Position numbers and translations under genes: made by a program. A stretch of DNA of 64,000 bases from an uncultured Clostridia bacterium (GTDB lineage: Bacteria; Bacillota; Clostridia; Oscillospirales; Ruminococcaceae), in NCBI GenBank assembly GCA_947627465.1, contig CANQWD010000012.1:1-64000 (forward strand), read 5' to 3'. Below the pieces are notes generated by a model. It searched no databases. It was given only the letters and a program-made list of their open reading frames with translations, and was not told the origin of the DNA. Below, piece after piece: positions 16,077-25,317 of the stretch (position 1 is the first letter of the stretch; each line of letters begins with the position of its first letter).

Positions 16077-17102
16077 ATGGAAAAAATTGACATTCTGTCC
16101 TTGACCAAGGACGAGCTTGCCGAGGAAATCAAAAAATTGGGCGAGAAAAGTTTTCGCGCCAATCAAATCTACGACTGGCTGCATAATAAACGAATTACAG
16201 ATTTTACACAAATGTCTAATATTTCTGCACAATTGCGCGGGGAGCTGGAAAGAAAATTTTGTATAAAATCACTGAAAATTAAAAAAAGACTTGTAAGCAG
16301 CATAGACAATACGGTAAAATATCTGTATGGGCTTCCCGACGGCGAAGCGGTCGAAAGCGTACTTATGGAATACAAGCACGGAAACAGCTTGTGTATTTCC
16401 TCGCAGGTCGGCTGTAAAATGGGCTGCCGCTTCTGCGCTTCGACTATTGCGGGTTGGGTGCGCAATCTGGAGCCGAGCGAGCTTCTGCTGCAAATCTACG
16501 AGACGGAACGCGACAGCGGACGGCACGTCGACAGCATAGTTATGATGGGTATCGGCGAGCCGCTGGACAATTTCGACAACGTTGTGAAATTCCTTGAGAT
16601 CTTGAATTCTAACGGCGACGGAATGAGCCTCAGGCATTTGTCGCTCTCGACGTGCGGAGTGGTCGATAAGATATATAAACTGGCGGAGCTGAAACTCGGC
16701 GTGACGCTTTCGATATCGCTTCACGCCGCCACAAACGAAAAACGCAGTTCCATAATGCCGATAAATAACAAATACGATCTCGCGGCGCTGATGAAAGCCT
16801 GCGACGATTATTTCAAAGCCACGGGCAGACGCATTTCGTTCGAGTATTCGCTTATCGAGGGCGTGAACGATACGGACGAGTCCGCGGAGGAGCTTATAAA
16901 GCTTATCGGTCATAGGAACTGCCACGTAAATCTTATCCCGATAAACGAGATACGGGAACGCGATTTCAAGAAAAGCCGCTTTGTGGAGCGGTTTCAAAAG
17001 CGCCTTACGGACGCGGGGATAAACGCGACGGTTCGCAGAACATTGGGCGCGGATATCAGCGCGGCTTGCGGTCAATTGCGCCGCGACGACGCCGAAAACT
17101 GA
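16077..17102 (+). CDS. rlmN: 23S rRNA/tRNA adenine-C2 methyltransferase RlmN, 341 aa
   Basis: A radical-SAM enzyme that methylates A2503 of 23S rRNA and A37 of some tRNAs. The cluster motif is CKMGCRFC (C-x3-C-x2-C), with MMGIGEPLDNFDNV and STCGVV downstream. The C-terminal CGQL contains a conserved Cys. The N-terminal helical domain is complete. It begins 12 bases after rsmB. Confidence 0.95.
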   Translation: MEKIDILSLTKDELAEEIKKLGEKSFRANQIYDWLHNKRITDFTQMSNISAQLRGELERKFCIKSLKIKKRLVSSIDNTVKYLYGLPDGEAVESVLMEYKHGNSLCISSQVGCKMGCRFCASTIAGWVRNLEPSELLLQIYETERDSGRHVDSIVMMGIGEPLDNFDNVVKFLEILNSNGDGMSLRHLSLSTCGVVDKIYKLAELKLGVTLSISLHAATNEKRSSIMPINNKYDLAALMKACDDYFKATGRRISFEYSLIEGVNDTDESAEELIKLIGHRNCHVNLIPINEIRERDFKKSRFVERFQKRLTDAGINATVRRTLGADISAACGQLRRDDAEN

Positions 17103-17119
17103 AAAAAGGACGGGTTTTT

Positions 17120-17857
17120 ATGAACATCTTTACACAATCGGACATCGGACTTGTCCGCACGGAAAATCAAGACAGCGTTTGGGGCGAAAAGCTGTCGGAG
17201 AACGCCTACGCCGCCGTCTTGTGCGACGGAATGGGCGGCGAGAGCGAGGGCGGGCTTGCGAGCACCATTGCCGTGGACACCGTTTCAAAGCGTATCCGCG
17301 AGAATTTCAACGAGATGATGAGCAAAAATTCCGTCAGAAATTTGCTGATTACCTCGGTCATAGCGGCAAATTCCTTTGTCTGGGACACCGCGCGCATGAA
17401 AGTTCACGAAGTGATGGGTACGACCTGCGTTGCCGCGATAGTTTTCGGCGGTACCGCGTATATCGTGAACGTGGGCGATTCGCGGGCGTATCATCTGTTT
17501 TCGCAGGGCGACGACGAGTGCATTCGGCAGATAACAAAGGATCATACGCACGTTCAGGATCTGCTCGACCGCCGTGAGATCACCGAGGAGATGATAAAAA
17601 CTCACCCCGACCGCCATAAAATAACGCGGGCTATCGGCGCGGAGGAATCCGTAACGCCCGATTATTTCGAGCTTCCGCTGAACGGCGGGGACAAGATCCT
17701 CCTCTGCTCGGACGGGCTTTCCTCTTACGGAAACGATATGGATATCTTGGATGTGTGCTTTGATTCAAAGCCCGAGGAATGCTGCGAAAACCTGATACGA
17801 TACGCGCTTAATAGGGGCGGTCACGACAACGTTTCCGTCGCGCTTATCGCAACGTAA
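17120..17857 (+). CDS. stp: PP2C-type Ser/Thr protein phosphatase, 245 aa
   Basis: Mn-dependent phosphatase opposing PrkC. The metal-binding motifs are complete: RTENQDS, LCDGMGGESEG, VNVGDSRAYH, a late LLCSDGLSS and GGHDNVSV. ATG 17120 follows AAAAAGGA; an in-frame start at 17066 would lie inside rlmN and is rejected. Unlike the usual arrangement, about 400 bases and a separate promoter separate it from prkC. Confidence 0.92.
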   Translation: MNIFTQSDIGLVRTENQDSVWGEKLSENAYAAVLCDGMGGESEGGLASTIAVDTVSKRIRENFNEMMSKNSVRNLLITSVIAANSFVWDTARMKVHEVMGTTCVAAIVFGGTAYIVNVGDSRAYHLFSQGDDECIRQITKDHTHVQDLLDRREITEEMIKTHPDRHKITRAIGAEESVTPDYFELPLNGGDKILLCSDGLSSYGNDMDILDVCFDSKPEECCENLIRYALNRGGHDNVSVALIAT

Positions 17858-18025
17858 TAATTTTGTAATAATTTTCGGAATAATGAACAAAAATATATGA
17901 CAGAGCGTTTGCTGTATTGGGAAAATGGGTAAAATCAGGCATATAATTTGTCGGATTTTTAACAAAATTTTTGGTTTATTCACACTTTGCGGTGAAAATA
18001 TGCCTTTGATTTTCAGAACACGATA

Positions 18026-18054
18026 TTGACTTTTTTAAAAATAAGTGGTATTAT
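18026..18054 (+). promoter_or_regulatory. Promoter of prkC
   Basis: TTGACT and TATTAT are separated by exactly 17 bases. It lies in the 400-base gap after stp and implies a leader of about 200 bases before prkC. Confidence 0.65.
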
Positions 18055-18060
18055 TTAGAG

Positions 18061-18240
18061 TGGAGAAAAGGAAATTCTCCGATATAATATATCGAATAAA
18101 GAAGAATTACGCGTCCGTACCATACGTCGGGCGCGGCGGATAATGTTATCGGGCGGCGTAAAAGCCGCGTGCGTTCCTGTTTCTGACAAGATGATACGGA
18201 AACGATAACCGGCCGGCGTTATATAAGTATGGAGAAGAAA
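18061..18240 (+). promoter_or_regulatory. Hairpin-rich leader of prkC
   Basis: Several small hairpins are visible in order: GGAGAA/TTCTCC, CGATAT/ATATCG, GATAA/TTATC and GCGGC/GCCGC. No ORF with a ribosome-binding site is present, and it matches no riboswitch class that I recognise. The gap from 17858 to 18025 is plain AT-rich DNA. Confidence 0.35.
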
Positions 18241-18260
18241 AGGAGAACAGGCTCAAAGAT

Positions 18261-20489
18261 ATGGACAACAACATCGGAAAAAAGCTGGACGGACGCTATG
18301 AGCTGTTAGAGCTTATCGGCGTAGGCGGTATGGCGGACATATACCGCGCAAGGGATATTCAAGAGGAAAGAATAGTTGCCGTGAAGATACTCAAGACCGA
18401 GTATGCTGGCAGTGAGGAATTTCTGCGCCGTTTCCGCAACGAAAGCAAGGCGATCGCGCTTTTAAGCCACCCGAATATAGTAAAGATCTATGACGTGGGC
18501 TTCACCGATAAGGTGCAGTTTATCGTTATGGAGTACGTCGACGGCATTACGCTCGCCGATTATATTGAGCAGCAGGGCGTGCTGAAGTGGCGCGACGCGG
18601 TGCATTTTACCGTGCAGGTGCTGAAAGCGCTTCAGCACGCGCACGACAGAGGAATTGTTCACCGCGACATTAAAAGCTCGAACATCATGCTTTTGCGCGA
18701 CGGCACCATAAAGGTGATGGATTTCGGCATTGCGCGCTTCAACCGCGAAAATAACAAGACGATGTCCGAAAAGACGATAGGCTCCGTGCACTATATCAGC
18801 CCCGAGCAGGCGCGCGGCGATATGACCGATGAGCGAAGCGATATATATTCCGTGGGCGTGGCGCTTTATGAAATGCTCACGGGTAAAAAGCCGTTTGACG
18901 GCGATACGCCCGTGGCGATAGCTCTTATGCACATGCAGACCGAGCCGAAAAAGCCCTCCGAGATAAACGAGACTATTCCCGAGGGCTTGGAGCAAATAGT
19001 TTTGAGAGCTATGCAAAAAGAGCCGAACTCGCGCTATCAGACGGCTCTCGAGATGATAACCGATCTTGAGGAGTTTAAAAAGAACCCGGGCATGGTATTC
19101 GATTATAAGTACAATTCCGCGGACGGCACCCCGAAGTATTCGGGCGTAAATCCGCTTACGGAGCAAACTGCGTCTCGGCGCAAGAAAGCTCCCGAAGAGC
19201 CGGCTGAACCCGTGGTCATAGACGACGACTATCTTGACGACGAGGTCGAGGAGGAAGAGCGCCGCAGTCCGATCATACCGATCTTGTTCGGCGTTGGAGC
19301 GGCTTTCGTTATCGTGGTCGTATTACTTATTCTGTGGCTCGTGGGAGACCGTTTGGGCGGACGAAACACGTCGTCTGGCGGAAACGCGGCTTCTCAATAC
19401 GGAATAAGCATTGATTCAAACGGCGAGTTCACTATGCCCAACTTTATCGGAAAAACCTGGGATGAGGTCAGCAAGGATTTCCCCAATGACGAGGTTTTGA
19501 ACCTTGTTCCTGAAGAGGAGTGGGGCGACAAGCCTCAAGGCGAGATCATCGGTCAAGAGTTCCCTCAGGGAAGAAAGGTAAAGAAAGGCTCTTCGGTAAT
19601 TATCAAGGTAAGCAAGGGCATAAGGCAGGTCGAGATCGAGGATATGTCCAACCGTTCCGCGGATGCCGCCAAAAAACAGCTTGAAAAGAGCGGCTTTGAT
19701 GTCAGAATCACCAAGGAAGAAAATGATAAAATAGCTAAGGATTATGTAGTAAAAACCGTTCCCGAGGCGCATACAATGGCAGAGGTGGGAAGCACGGTAA
19801 CGTTGGTTGTAAGTTTAGGTCCCGACGATAAGCCGTTCGCCGTTCCGAAGCTTGTTGATATGAAACAGGACGAGGCTACGAAGAAGTGCGAGGAGCTTGG
19901 TCTTAAGGTAAAGATAGAGCCCAAGGACAGTCTCACCGAAAAGGACACCGTCATTGAGCAGAGCATTAAGGAAAACTCCATGGCAAGCAACGGCGATGAG
20001 ATAACGCTTACCGTAAGTACGGGAGAAATGCCCGATATCGAAAAAGAGGTCACTATCAGTCTGCCGCAGAATATTTCGGGAGACTTCAAGTTCCAGTATT
20101 ATGTTGACGGCGTTCGCGACGACAGCGCTACCGAAACGCGCGACGTTGCTTCCGCTGCCGCTAAGACCCTGACATACAAGATGGTTGGCAAGGACGACGA
20201 AACGCATGAGCTTTCGATAAAGGTAACTTGCGAGGCAACGGGCAAAGAGGGCACTTATCTTACCGTTAAAGTCGAGTTTAAGGACGGCGCGGGAACTGTT
20301 CTTCCCGATACGGAGGACAAGAACAGCAAGATCTTCAAGGAGCTGGCGTATGTCGAGCCGGAGCCGGAACCCGAGCCGGTATCTTCCGACATCGATACTT
20401 CGAGCAATACCTCCGAGGATAATTCCGAACCCGCGTCTTCAACAACCACATCCCAAACGACCTCAGATACCGGTGAAAGTGATGAGTAA
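18261..20489 (+). CDS. prkC: PASTA-domain Ser/Thr protein kinase PrkC, 742 aa
   Basis: A membrane kinase sensing cell-wall fragments. The cytoplasmic kinase domain (1-275) has GVGGMADIY (20-28), catalytic Lys42, HRDIKSSN (catalytic Asp136) and DFG (154-156). An acidic linker, one membrane segment near residue 340-362 (FGVGAAFVIVVVLLILWLV) and about three extracellular PASTA repeats follow. Beyond these is an extra domain of about 100 residues and a Glu/Pro then Ser/Thr-rich tail, not standard for the family. The ribosome-binding site AAAGGAGA is 14 bases before ATG 18261, slightly far. Confidence 0.92.
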   Translation: MDNNIGKKLDGRYELLELIGVGGMADIYRARDIQEERIVAVKILKTEYAGSEEFLRRFRNESKAIALLSHPNIVKIYDVGFTDKVQFIVMEYVDGITLADYIEQQGVLKWRDAVHFTVQVLKALQHAHDRGIVHRDIKSSNIMLLRDGTIKVMDFGIARFNRENNKTMSEKTIGSVHYISPEQARGDMTDERSDIYSVGVALYEMLTGKKPFDGDTPVAIALMHMQTEPKKPSEINETIPEGLEQIVLRAMQKEPNSRYQTALEMITDLEEFKKNPGMVFDYKYNSADGTPKYSGVNPLTEQTASRRKKAPEEPAEPVVIDDDYLDDEVEEEERRSPIIPILFGVGAAFVIVVVLLILWLVGDRLGGRNTSSGGNAASQYGISIDSNGEFTMPNFIGKTWDEVSKDFPNDEVLNLVPEEEWGDKPQGEIIGQEFPQGRKVKKGSSVIIKVSKGIRQVEIEDMSNRSADAAKKQLEKSGFDVRITKEENDKIAKDYVVKTVPEAHTMAEVGSTVTLVVSLGPDDKPFAVPKLVDMKQDEATKKCEELGLKVKIEPKDSLTEKDTVIEQSIKENSMASNGDEITLTVSTGEMPDIEKEVTISLPQNISGDFKFQYYVDGVRDDSATETRDVASAAAKTLTYKMVGKDDETHELSIKVTCEATGKEGTYLTVKVEFKDGAGTVLPDTEDKNSKIFKELAYVEPEPEPEPVSSDIDTSSNTSEDNSEPASSTTTSQTTSDTGESDE

Positions 20490-21423
20490 CGCGGGAGAAA
20501 AAATCAACATTTCATCCCTTACTTTTGAGGGTATGATAACAAAAGCGGTCGGAGGCGTCTACTATGTGGACGCCTTTGGCGGCGTTTATAAGGGCGAGAG
20601 CGTCAAGTGCGCCGTAAGAGGAATTTTCCGCGCACGCGGGATAAGCCCCGCCGCGGGTGATTTGGTGCGCGTTGAGGGCGACGATATCACCGAGCCTGTT
20701 ATCGCTGAAATTCACGAGCGAAAAAATTTCTTAGTGCGCCCGCCGCTTGCCAATTTGGACGTTATTGTTTTTGTAAACAGCACGGCGCAGCCGTCCGTCA
20801 ATCGCTTTATTCTGGATAAGCTCATAGCTATCGCGGACAGCAAAAATATAGCGCCCGCGGTGGTTTTCACGAAGATAGATCTGGAGAACGCGGGCGATCT
20901 TCCCGATATTTACCGCTCTGTCGGAATTCCCGTTTGTACGGTGGACAACACCACGGGCGAGGGCGCGGACGGCGTTCGCGAGCTTATAAAGGGCAAGACC
21001 GCGGCGTTTATCGGAAATTCGGGAGTGGGGAAGTCCAGCCTTTTGAACGTGCTTTATCCCGATTTGGAGCTTGATACCGCGCACATCAGCAAGAAATTGG
21101 GGCGCGGTCGGCATACGACGCGTCAAGTGGAGCTTTACAAAAAGGACGGCGGCTATATTGCCGACACGCCCGGCTTTTCTACGGTGGACACCGAGCGTTA
21201 CGTGAGACTGTCCAAAGACGAGCTGCCCTCCGCGTTTCGCGAGTTTCGCGAGTTCTTGGGGGAATGTCAATTTGCCAACTGCGCACACGTCAAGGAAAAG
21301 GGCTGCGCCGTCCGCGCGGCAGTTGACGCGGGCAAAATAGCGAGATCGCGCTACGAAAGCTATCTTCGTATGTACGAGGAAGCGGGAAAAATAAACGATT
21401 GGGAAGCCAAAGGCGGTAAATAA
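20482..21423 (+). CDS. rsgA: Ribosome small-subunit GTPase RsgA, 313 aa
   Basis: A late 30S assembly GTPase with circularly permuted order: OB-fold first, then G4 TKID, G1 GNSGVGKSS and G3 DTPGF. The zinc finger CQFANCAHVKEKGC is at the C-terminus. ATG 20482 overlaps the prkC end by 8 bases; the longer frame reads through prkC and is rejected. The rpe gene often found next is absent. Confidence 0.93.
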   Translation: MSNAGEKINISSLTFEGMITKAVGGVYYVDAFGGVYKGESVKCAVRGIFRARGISPAAGDLVRVEGDDITEPVIAEIHERKNFLVRPPLANLDVIVFVNSTAQPSVNRFILDKLIAIADSKNIAPAVVFTKIDLENAGDLPDIYRSVGIPVCTVDNTTGEGADGVRELIKGKTAAFIGNSGVGKSSLLNVLYPDLELDTAHISKKLGRGRHTTRQVELYKKDGGYIADTPGFSTVDTERYVRLSKDELPSAFREFREFLGECQFANCAHVKEKGCAVRAAVDAGKIARSRYESYLRMYEEAGKINDWEAKGGK

Positions 21424-21452
21424 TGAAGCCATGAGGCGTTAGGAAGTAAAAA

Positions 21453-22070
21453 ATGGAAAATAAAGTAAAAACCTGTTCGATAATATGCGGCGCTCCCTGC
21501 AAGGTTATAAAGGATTATGTCGACGGTTACATAATCGCGGCGGACAGCGGATTGGACCGCTGCCTTGAAGCTTCGATAAAGCCCGATATGGTGGTGGGGG
21601 ACTTTGACAGCGTAAAATCGGGAGTGCCCAAAGGCGTCGAAGTTTTGCGCGTCAAGCCCGAAAAGGACGACACCGATACCATTTTGGCGGCGCGTACCGC
21701 TTTGGAGCGCGGCTACAAAGAGCTGCGGTTTTTCTGTTCGTTCGGCGGCAGAGTAAGTCACTCGCTGGCAAATTTGCAGACGCTTGTTTTTTTGAAACGG
21801 AAGAAGATCGGCGCGGCTATGTTCGGAGAAAACTGCGTTGCGTTTCTGTTAAGCAAGCAAACCGTCAGGATACCGAAATTCGACGGCTGCTTGTCGGTAT
21901 TTGCTTTGGAGAAGTCCGCGTTGGTAAGCGAAAGCGGCGTAAAATATCCGCTGTCCAAGCGCGAGCTTTCCGACGCGTTTCCGTTGGGCGTCAGCAACGA
22001 GATAACGGCGGACTACGCGGAAATTTCAGTGCACTCGGGGCTTTGCGCTGTGGTCTTGGAGAGCGTATGA
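21453..22070 (+). CDS. thiN: Thiamine diphosphokinase, 205 aa
   Basis: Converts thiamine to thiamine diphosphate. The family motifs are DSGLDRCLEASIKPDMVVGDFDSV, KDDTDT (metal and pyrophosphate binding) and FGGRVSHSLANLQ. Length is normal. Its end overlaps a small ORF by the ATGA arrangement. Confidence 0.9.
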   Translation: MENKVKTCSIICGAPCKVIKDYVDGYIIAADSGLDRCLEASIKPDMVVGDFDSVKSGVPKGVEVLRVKPEKDDTDTILAARTALERGYKELRFFCSFGGRVSHSLANLQTLVFLKRKKIGAAMFGENCVAFLLSKQTVRIPKFDGCLSVFALEKSALVSESGVKYPLSKRELSDAFPLGVSNEITADYAEISVHSGLCAVVLESV

Positions 22071-22180
22071 GTTCGTCTCTTCGGCGCTTGGAACAGCATA
22101 AAGCGGACAACGGACTGTCGGCGCTTTACGTGGAATTTCCGCGTCTGCCGAAAACTCTATTGACAAATTTTGGACGTTGA
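22067..22180 (+). CDS. Small overlapping ORF, 37 aa
   Basis: ATG 22067 overlaps the thiN stop (ATGA), a layout that favours coupled translation. The product starts MSSSLRRLEQHKADNG and ends LTNFGR. I recognise no family. Its last codons contain the ilvA promoter, so it may be a gene remnant rather than a working gene. Confidence 0.3.
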   Translation: MSSSLRRLEQHKADNGLSALYVEFPRLPKTLLTNFGR

Positions 22181-22188
22181 TGTATAAT
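22160..22188 (+). promoter_or_regulatory. Consensus promoter of ilvA
   Basis: TTGACA and TATAAT are separated by exactly 17 bases, a perfect match. The leader to ilvA is about 90 bases, too short for a T-box. Confidence 0.8.
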
Positions 22189-22285
22189 AAATAATGTGTG
22201 ATGCCAAATTGATGATCGACAAATTACGTTTGTTCAATAATTGTGCATTAAAGGCAATTCTGCTTATGTTTTGGAGGAAATAAAA

Positions 22286-23488
22286 ATGCTTACACTCGAT
22301 ACCGTTTATAAAGCAAGTCATGTACTTAAAGAAGTCGCGAGAAAAACCGACCTCATTAAAGCTCCGAAGATAAATCCCGAAGCCGACGTTTACCTTAAGA
22401 CCGAGAATTTGCAGGTGACAGGCTCGTTTAAAGTGCGCGGCGCGTATTACAAGATCTCTACGCTCTCCGAGGAGGAGAAGAAAAAAGGCGTTATCGCGTG
22501 CAGTGCGGGAAACCACGCTCAGGGCGTAGCGCTTGCGGCGACAAAAGCGGGCATAAAGTCGCTTATTTGTCTGCCCGACGGCGCGCCGATATCCAAGGTC
22601 GAGGCGACTAAGGGATACGGCGCGGAGGTATGCCTTGTGCCGGGCGTTTATGACGACGCTTACAACAAGGCTTTGCAGCTTCGCGACGAAAAAGGCTACA
22701 CGTTCATTCATCCGTTCGATGACGAGGATGTAATAGCGGGTCAGGGCACGATAGCCCTCGAGCTTTTGGAGCAGCTTCCCGACATGGACGCGGTCGTCGT
22801 TCCGATAGGCGGCGGCGGACTTATTTCGGGCGTAGCGTTCACGATAAAATCGCTGAACCCGAAGATAAAGGTCTATGGCGTTCAGGCGGCGGGCGCGCCG
22901 TCTATGCTGAACTCGATAAAGGACGGAAAACGCGAGCGCTTGGAAAAAGTCGCGACTTTGGCGGACGGCATTGCCGTTAAAGAGCCGGGTGAAAACACGT
23001 TCGAGCTTGTAAATAAATACGTTGACGACATAGTAACAGTCACCGAGGACGAGATATCCTGCGCTATCCTCTCGCTCATCGAGCAGCAGAAGCTCATCGC
23101 GGAGGGCGCGGGAGCCGTTCCCGCGGCGGCGGTCATGTTCAACAAAATTCCCGTCAAGGGCAAGAAAGTGGTTTGTCTTGTTTCGGGCGGCAACATTGAT
23201 GTAACGATACTCAGCCGCGTTATCCGCAGAGGTTTGTACAAGAGCGGACGCGCTTCTCTCTTGACTATAGAGCTTGTGGACAAGCCCGGTCAGCTTGTCG
23301 GCGTATCGAAAATAATCGCCGACCTCGGCGGCAACGTTACGGGAGTTCACCACGAACGCGCCGACGAGGGAGAGAACATCAGCGGCTGTTTCCTGCGCAT
23401 TCAGCTTGAAACGCGCAATTTCGAGCACCTCCAGCAGATAAAGACCGCGCTTTCTGAAGCGGGATTTAAGGTAATTGACAATGTATAA
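22286..23488 (+). CDS. ilvA: Threonine ammonia-lyase, 400 aa
   Basis: A PLP enzyme converting threonine to 2-oxobutanoate. PLP lysine is in GSFKVRGAYYK (residue about 51), the phosphate-binding loop is GGGGLISGVA, and SAGNHAQGVA is also present. A C-terminal ACT domain of about 75 residues suggests regulation by an amino acid. The length matches the short TdcB-plus-ACT form. ATG 22286 follows TTGGAGGAAA. The last codons form part of a TTGACA-type repeat. Confidence 0.9.
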   Translation: MLTLDTVYKASHVLKEVARKTDLIKAPKINPEADVYLKTENLQVTGSFKVRGAYYKISTLSEEEKKKGVIACSAGNHAQGVALAATKAGIKSLICLPDGAPISKVEATKGYGAEVCLVPGVYDDAYNKALQLRDEKGYTFIHPFDDEDVIAGQGTIALELLEQLPDMDAVVVPIGGGGLISGVAFTIKSLNPKIKVYGVQAAGAPSMLNSIKDGKRERLEKVATLADGIAVKEPGENTFELVNKYVDDIVTVTEDEISCAILSLIEQQKLIAEGAGAVPAAAVMFNKIPVKGKKVVCLVSGGNIDVTILSRVIRRGLYKSGRASLLTIELVDKPGQLVGVSKIIADLGGNVTGVHHERADEGENISGCFLRIQLETRNFEHLQQIKTALSEAGFKVIDNV

Positions 23489-23505
23489 TTGACAATTGAC
23501 AATTA
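23473..23505 (+). repeat. TTGACAATTGACAATT-type repeat, copy 1
   Basis: Three TTGACA-like units lie in about 33 bases, spanning the ilvA stop. A near-identical copy starts directly after the pgk stop at 54944. Such strings recur between genes in some Clostridia (recollection). Confidence 0.6.
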
Positions 23506-23521
23506 TTGTCGAGAGGTTGAT

Positions 23522-24061
23522 ATGCTGTTTATACAGGAAGTTGTTTTGTTATACACCAAAGCCGTGAGAAATTCCAACGCCGCGAACGTCCGCCGCGCCG
23601 TGAAGTTTTTGCCCGTTGAGTTCGACAAGTCCGGTATCACGGACGAGATCTTATTCAATAAAGTGAATTTGTTCCAAACACCCGAGGGTTTAAAGGAGCA
23701 GCGGAACGCTGTTAAAATTTACGGTGAAAACGCGCTGTTTACGGGCAGATTTTCCGATTTTTTCGGATACCGCGTTTTCGTGAAAAGAATGGGCGGCAGT
23801 CAAGGCGGCTATGAGATACTCTACACCGACAAGGTTCAGCGCGGCTACATAAAAAGCAAATTCGCGCTGACGAACGGGCAGAGCGGGCGCATAGTCTATA
23901 ACGAAAGGTACAGTAATTGGGATTGCCCGTGGCTTTACTATTTGACTACGTTCAATTTCGTATGCGCGGACAAGAACGATTTTAAGCCGAAGATTTTCTT
24001 TAACAAAAACCCCGACTTTACGTTTACCGATATGAAACCATTGCGGTACAGCGGCTTTTGA
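23522..24061 (+). CDS. Hypothetical protein, 179 aa
   Basis: ATG 23522 follows GAGAGGTTG. The product is soluble with no signal peptide or membrane segment, is rich in aromatic residues, and contains EFDKSGITDEILFN and NWDCPWLYYLTTFNFV. I recognise no family. It is followed 11 bases later by a DUF2625 gene, so the two probably form a pair. Confidence 0.65.
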   Translation: MLFIQEVVLLYTKAVRNSNAANVRRAVKFLPVEFDKSGITDEILFNKVNLFQTPEGLKEQRNAVKIYGENALFTGRFSDFFGYRVFVKRMGGSQGGYEILYTDKVQRGYIKSKFALTNGQSGRIVYNERYSNWDCPWLYYLTTFNFVCADKNDFKPKIFFNKNPDFTFTDMKPLRYSGF

Positions 24062-24072
24062 AAGGAGCGCCT

Positions 24073-24657
24073 ATGGAACTTCGCGATATGCTGTTAAACG
24101 GCAAAAACCGAGTAGAGATAATTCCCGTCGACGAGCCTTGCGCGGCTATCAACGCGGAATATTATCAAGCGGACGGCTCGACGAATTTCGGGCTGCTGAT
24201 AAACGAGTGCGGCGGCGTTACCGCAAACAACGTAATTCGGCTGCTCGGCAGCAACCGCGACCCGAATTTCCGCGATATAAATATGTTCAACATAAAGTTC
24301 GGCGGCGCGGGATTTTTGATACTCGGCGACGATATTTTCGGCGGGATATTCGCGGTAAATTTCGGGGCGTTTTCGGAGAATTTGGGAAGCGTGTTCTATT
24401 TCGCGCCCGACACTCTCGAATGGGAGGACTTGGAGCTTCAATTGTCGGGATTTTTCGCGTGGCTCAAAGACGGCGATTTAGCGCAGTATTACGGGCAGTT
24501 TTCCGCGGAGGAATACGAAAAGCTGCGCTCAATGAACGTCAAGTTCAACGAGGTTTTGCACATTCTGCCGCCGCAATGGAGCGCGGAATTTAAAACCGAG
24601 TCGCACGACGTCCGCGCGATTGACATTAACGGATATTACAGATCGGTTTTTCAATAA
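24073..24657 (+). CDS. DUF2625-like protein, 194 aa
   Basis: Soluble protein. The pattern FGLLINECGGV, GGAGFLILGDDIFGGIFAVN and FYFAPDTLEWEDL agrees with my memory of DUF2625, whose function is unknown. ATG 24073 follows AAAGGAGC. It pairs with the preceding unknown gene. Confidence 0.65.
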   Translation: MELRDMLLNGKNRVEIIPVDEPCAAINAEYYQADGSTNFGLLINECGGVTANNVIRLLGSNRDPNFRDINMFNIKFGGAGFLILGDDIFGGIFAVNFGAFSENLGSVFYFAPDTLEWEDLELQLSGFFAWLKDGDLAQYYGQFSAEEYEKLRSMNVKFNEVLHILPPQWSAEFKTESHDVRAIDINGYYRSVFQ

Positions 24658-24681
24658 GCGGTCAGCCCTAAATTCGATATA

Positions 24682-24708
24682 TATCTCCCCGCCGCAGGCG
24701 GGGAGATA
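24682..24708. repeat. Perfect 12-bp hairpin
   Basis: TATCTCCCCGCC and GGCGGGGAGATA enclose a GCA loop. No T-run follows, so it is not a standard terminator. It lies between the DUF2625 gene and ridA. Confidence 0.5.
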
Positions 24709-24773
24709 AGGATATACAACATTTGGGAAAAGAGCAATCGTCGTTTCCCTTAAAATTGAAAGGAGATTTTACT

Positions 24774-25145
24774 ATGAAAGACGTACACATCACCAACGCG
24801 CCCGAGGCTATCGGACCGTACACTCAAGCGAAGATAGTAGGGGAGCGCGTGCTCACCTCGGGGCAGATCCCGATCGACCCCGCGACGGGCGATCTCGTTT
24901 CGGGCGGTATCGAGGACCAGACCAAGCGCGTTTGCGAGAACTTAAAAGCCGTGCTTGAAGCGGCAGGAAGCTCGCTCGAAAAAGTCATCAAGACCAACTG
25001 CTACTTAAAAGACATCGGCGACTTCGCGGCGTTCAACGCGGTCTACGCGGAGTATTTTACCGGAAAACCCGCACGTTCCTGCGTAGGCGGCTTGCAGATA
25101 CCCAAGGGCGCTTTGGTTGAGGTTGAGGTTATCGCGGAGATTTAA
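24774..25145 (+). CDS. ridA: RidA-family enamine/imine deaminase, 123 aa
   Basis: Hydrolyses reactive 2-aminoacrylate-type intermediates released by PLP enzymes such as threonine dehydratase, encoded 1.3 kb upstream. Family motifs: AIGPYTQA, TSGQIP and the C-terminal RSCVGGLQIPKGALVEVE with the catalytic Arg. ATG 24774 follows GAAAGGAGA. Its stop codon TAA lies in the TTAA target of element A2. Confidence 0.93.
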   Translation: MKDVHITNAPEAIGPYTQAKIVGERVLTSGQIPIDPATGDLVSGGIEDQTKRVCENLKAVLEAAGSSLEKVIKTNCYLKDIGDFAAFNAVYAEYFTGKPARSCVGGLQIPKGALVEVEVIAEI

Positions 25146-25317
25146 GGCAACACCGCACAAAGACCGCCCTACGGGCTTTGCCGCCCGCTTGCTTGCAAAT
25201 TTTCCGTCATTTTTGCCCAAAATCTCCTCATAGGCGCCAGCATTATTCGTCGATTTTGTGCAATCTGACGAAAAATTAGGCGACGCAATCGGACGACAAT
25301 CTCTGTGCGGTGTTGCC
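25146..25317 (+). mobile_element. Non-autonomous element A2, 172 bp, TTAA duplication
   Basis: Ends GGCAACACCGCACAA and inverted TGTGCGGTGTTGCC are flanked by TTAA at 25142-25145 and 25318-25321. The interior is diverged from A1 but keeps GCTTGCAAATTTTCCGTCA and GACGAAAAATTAGG. No ORF. Confidence 0.85.

Noticed and set aside
18244-18253. GAACAGGCTC before prkC as a family B end
   Set aside because: Only ten bases match, the rest of the end is absent and no TAA/TTA follows. Probably chance.
22189-22285. T-box leader for ilvA
   Set aside because: The leader is about 90 bases, with no T-box sequence or terminator hairpin.
24682-24708. Perfect 12-bp hairpin as terminator
   Set aside because: No T-run follows in either direction; kept only as a repeat.
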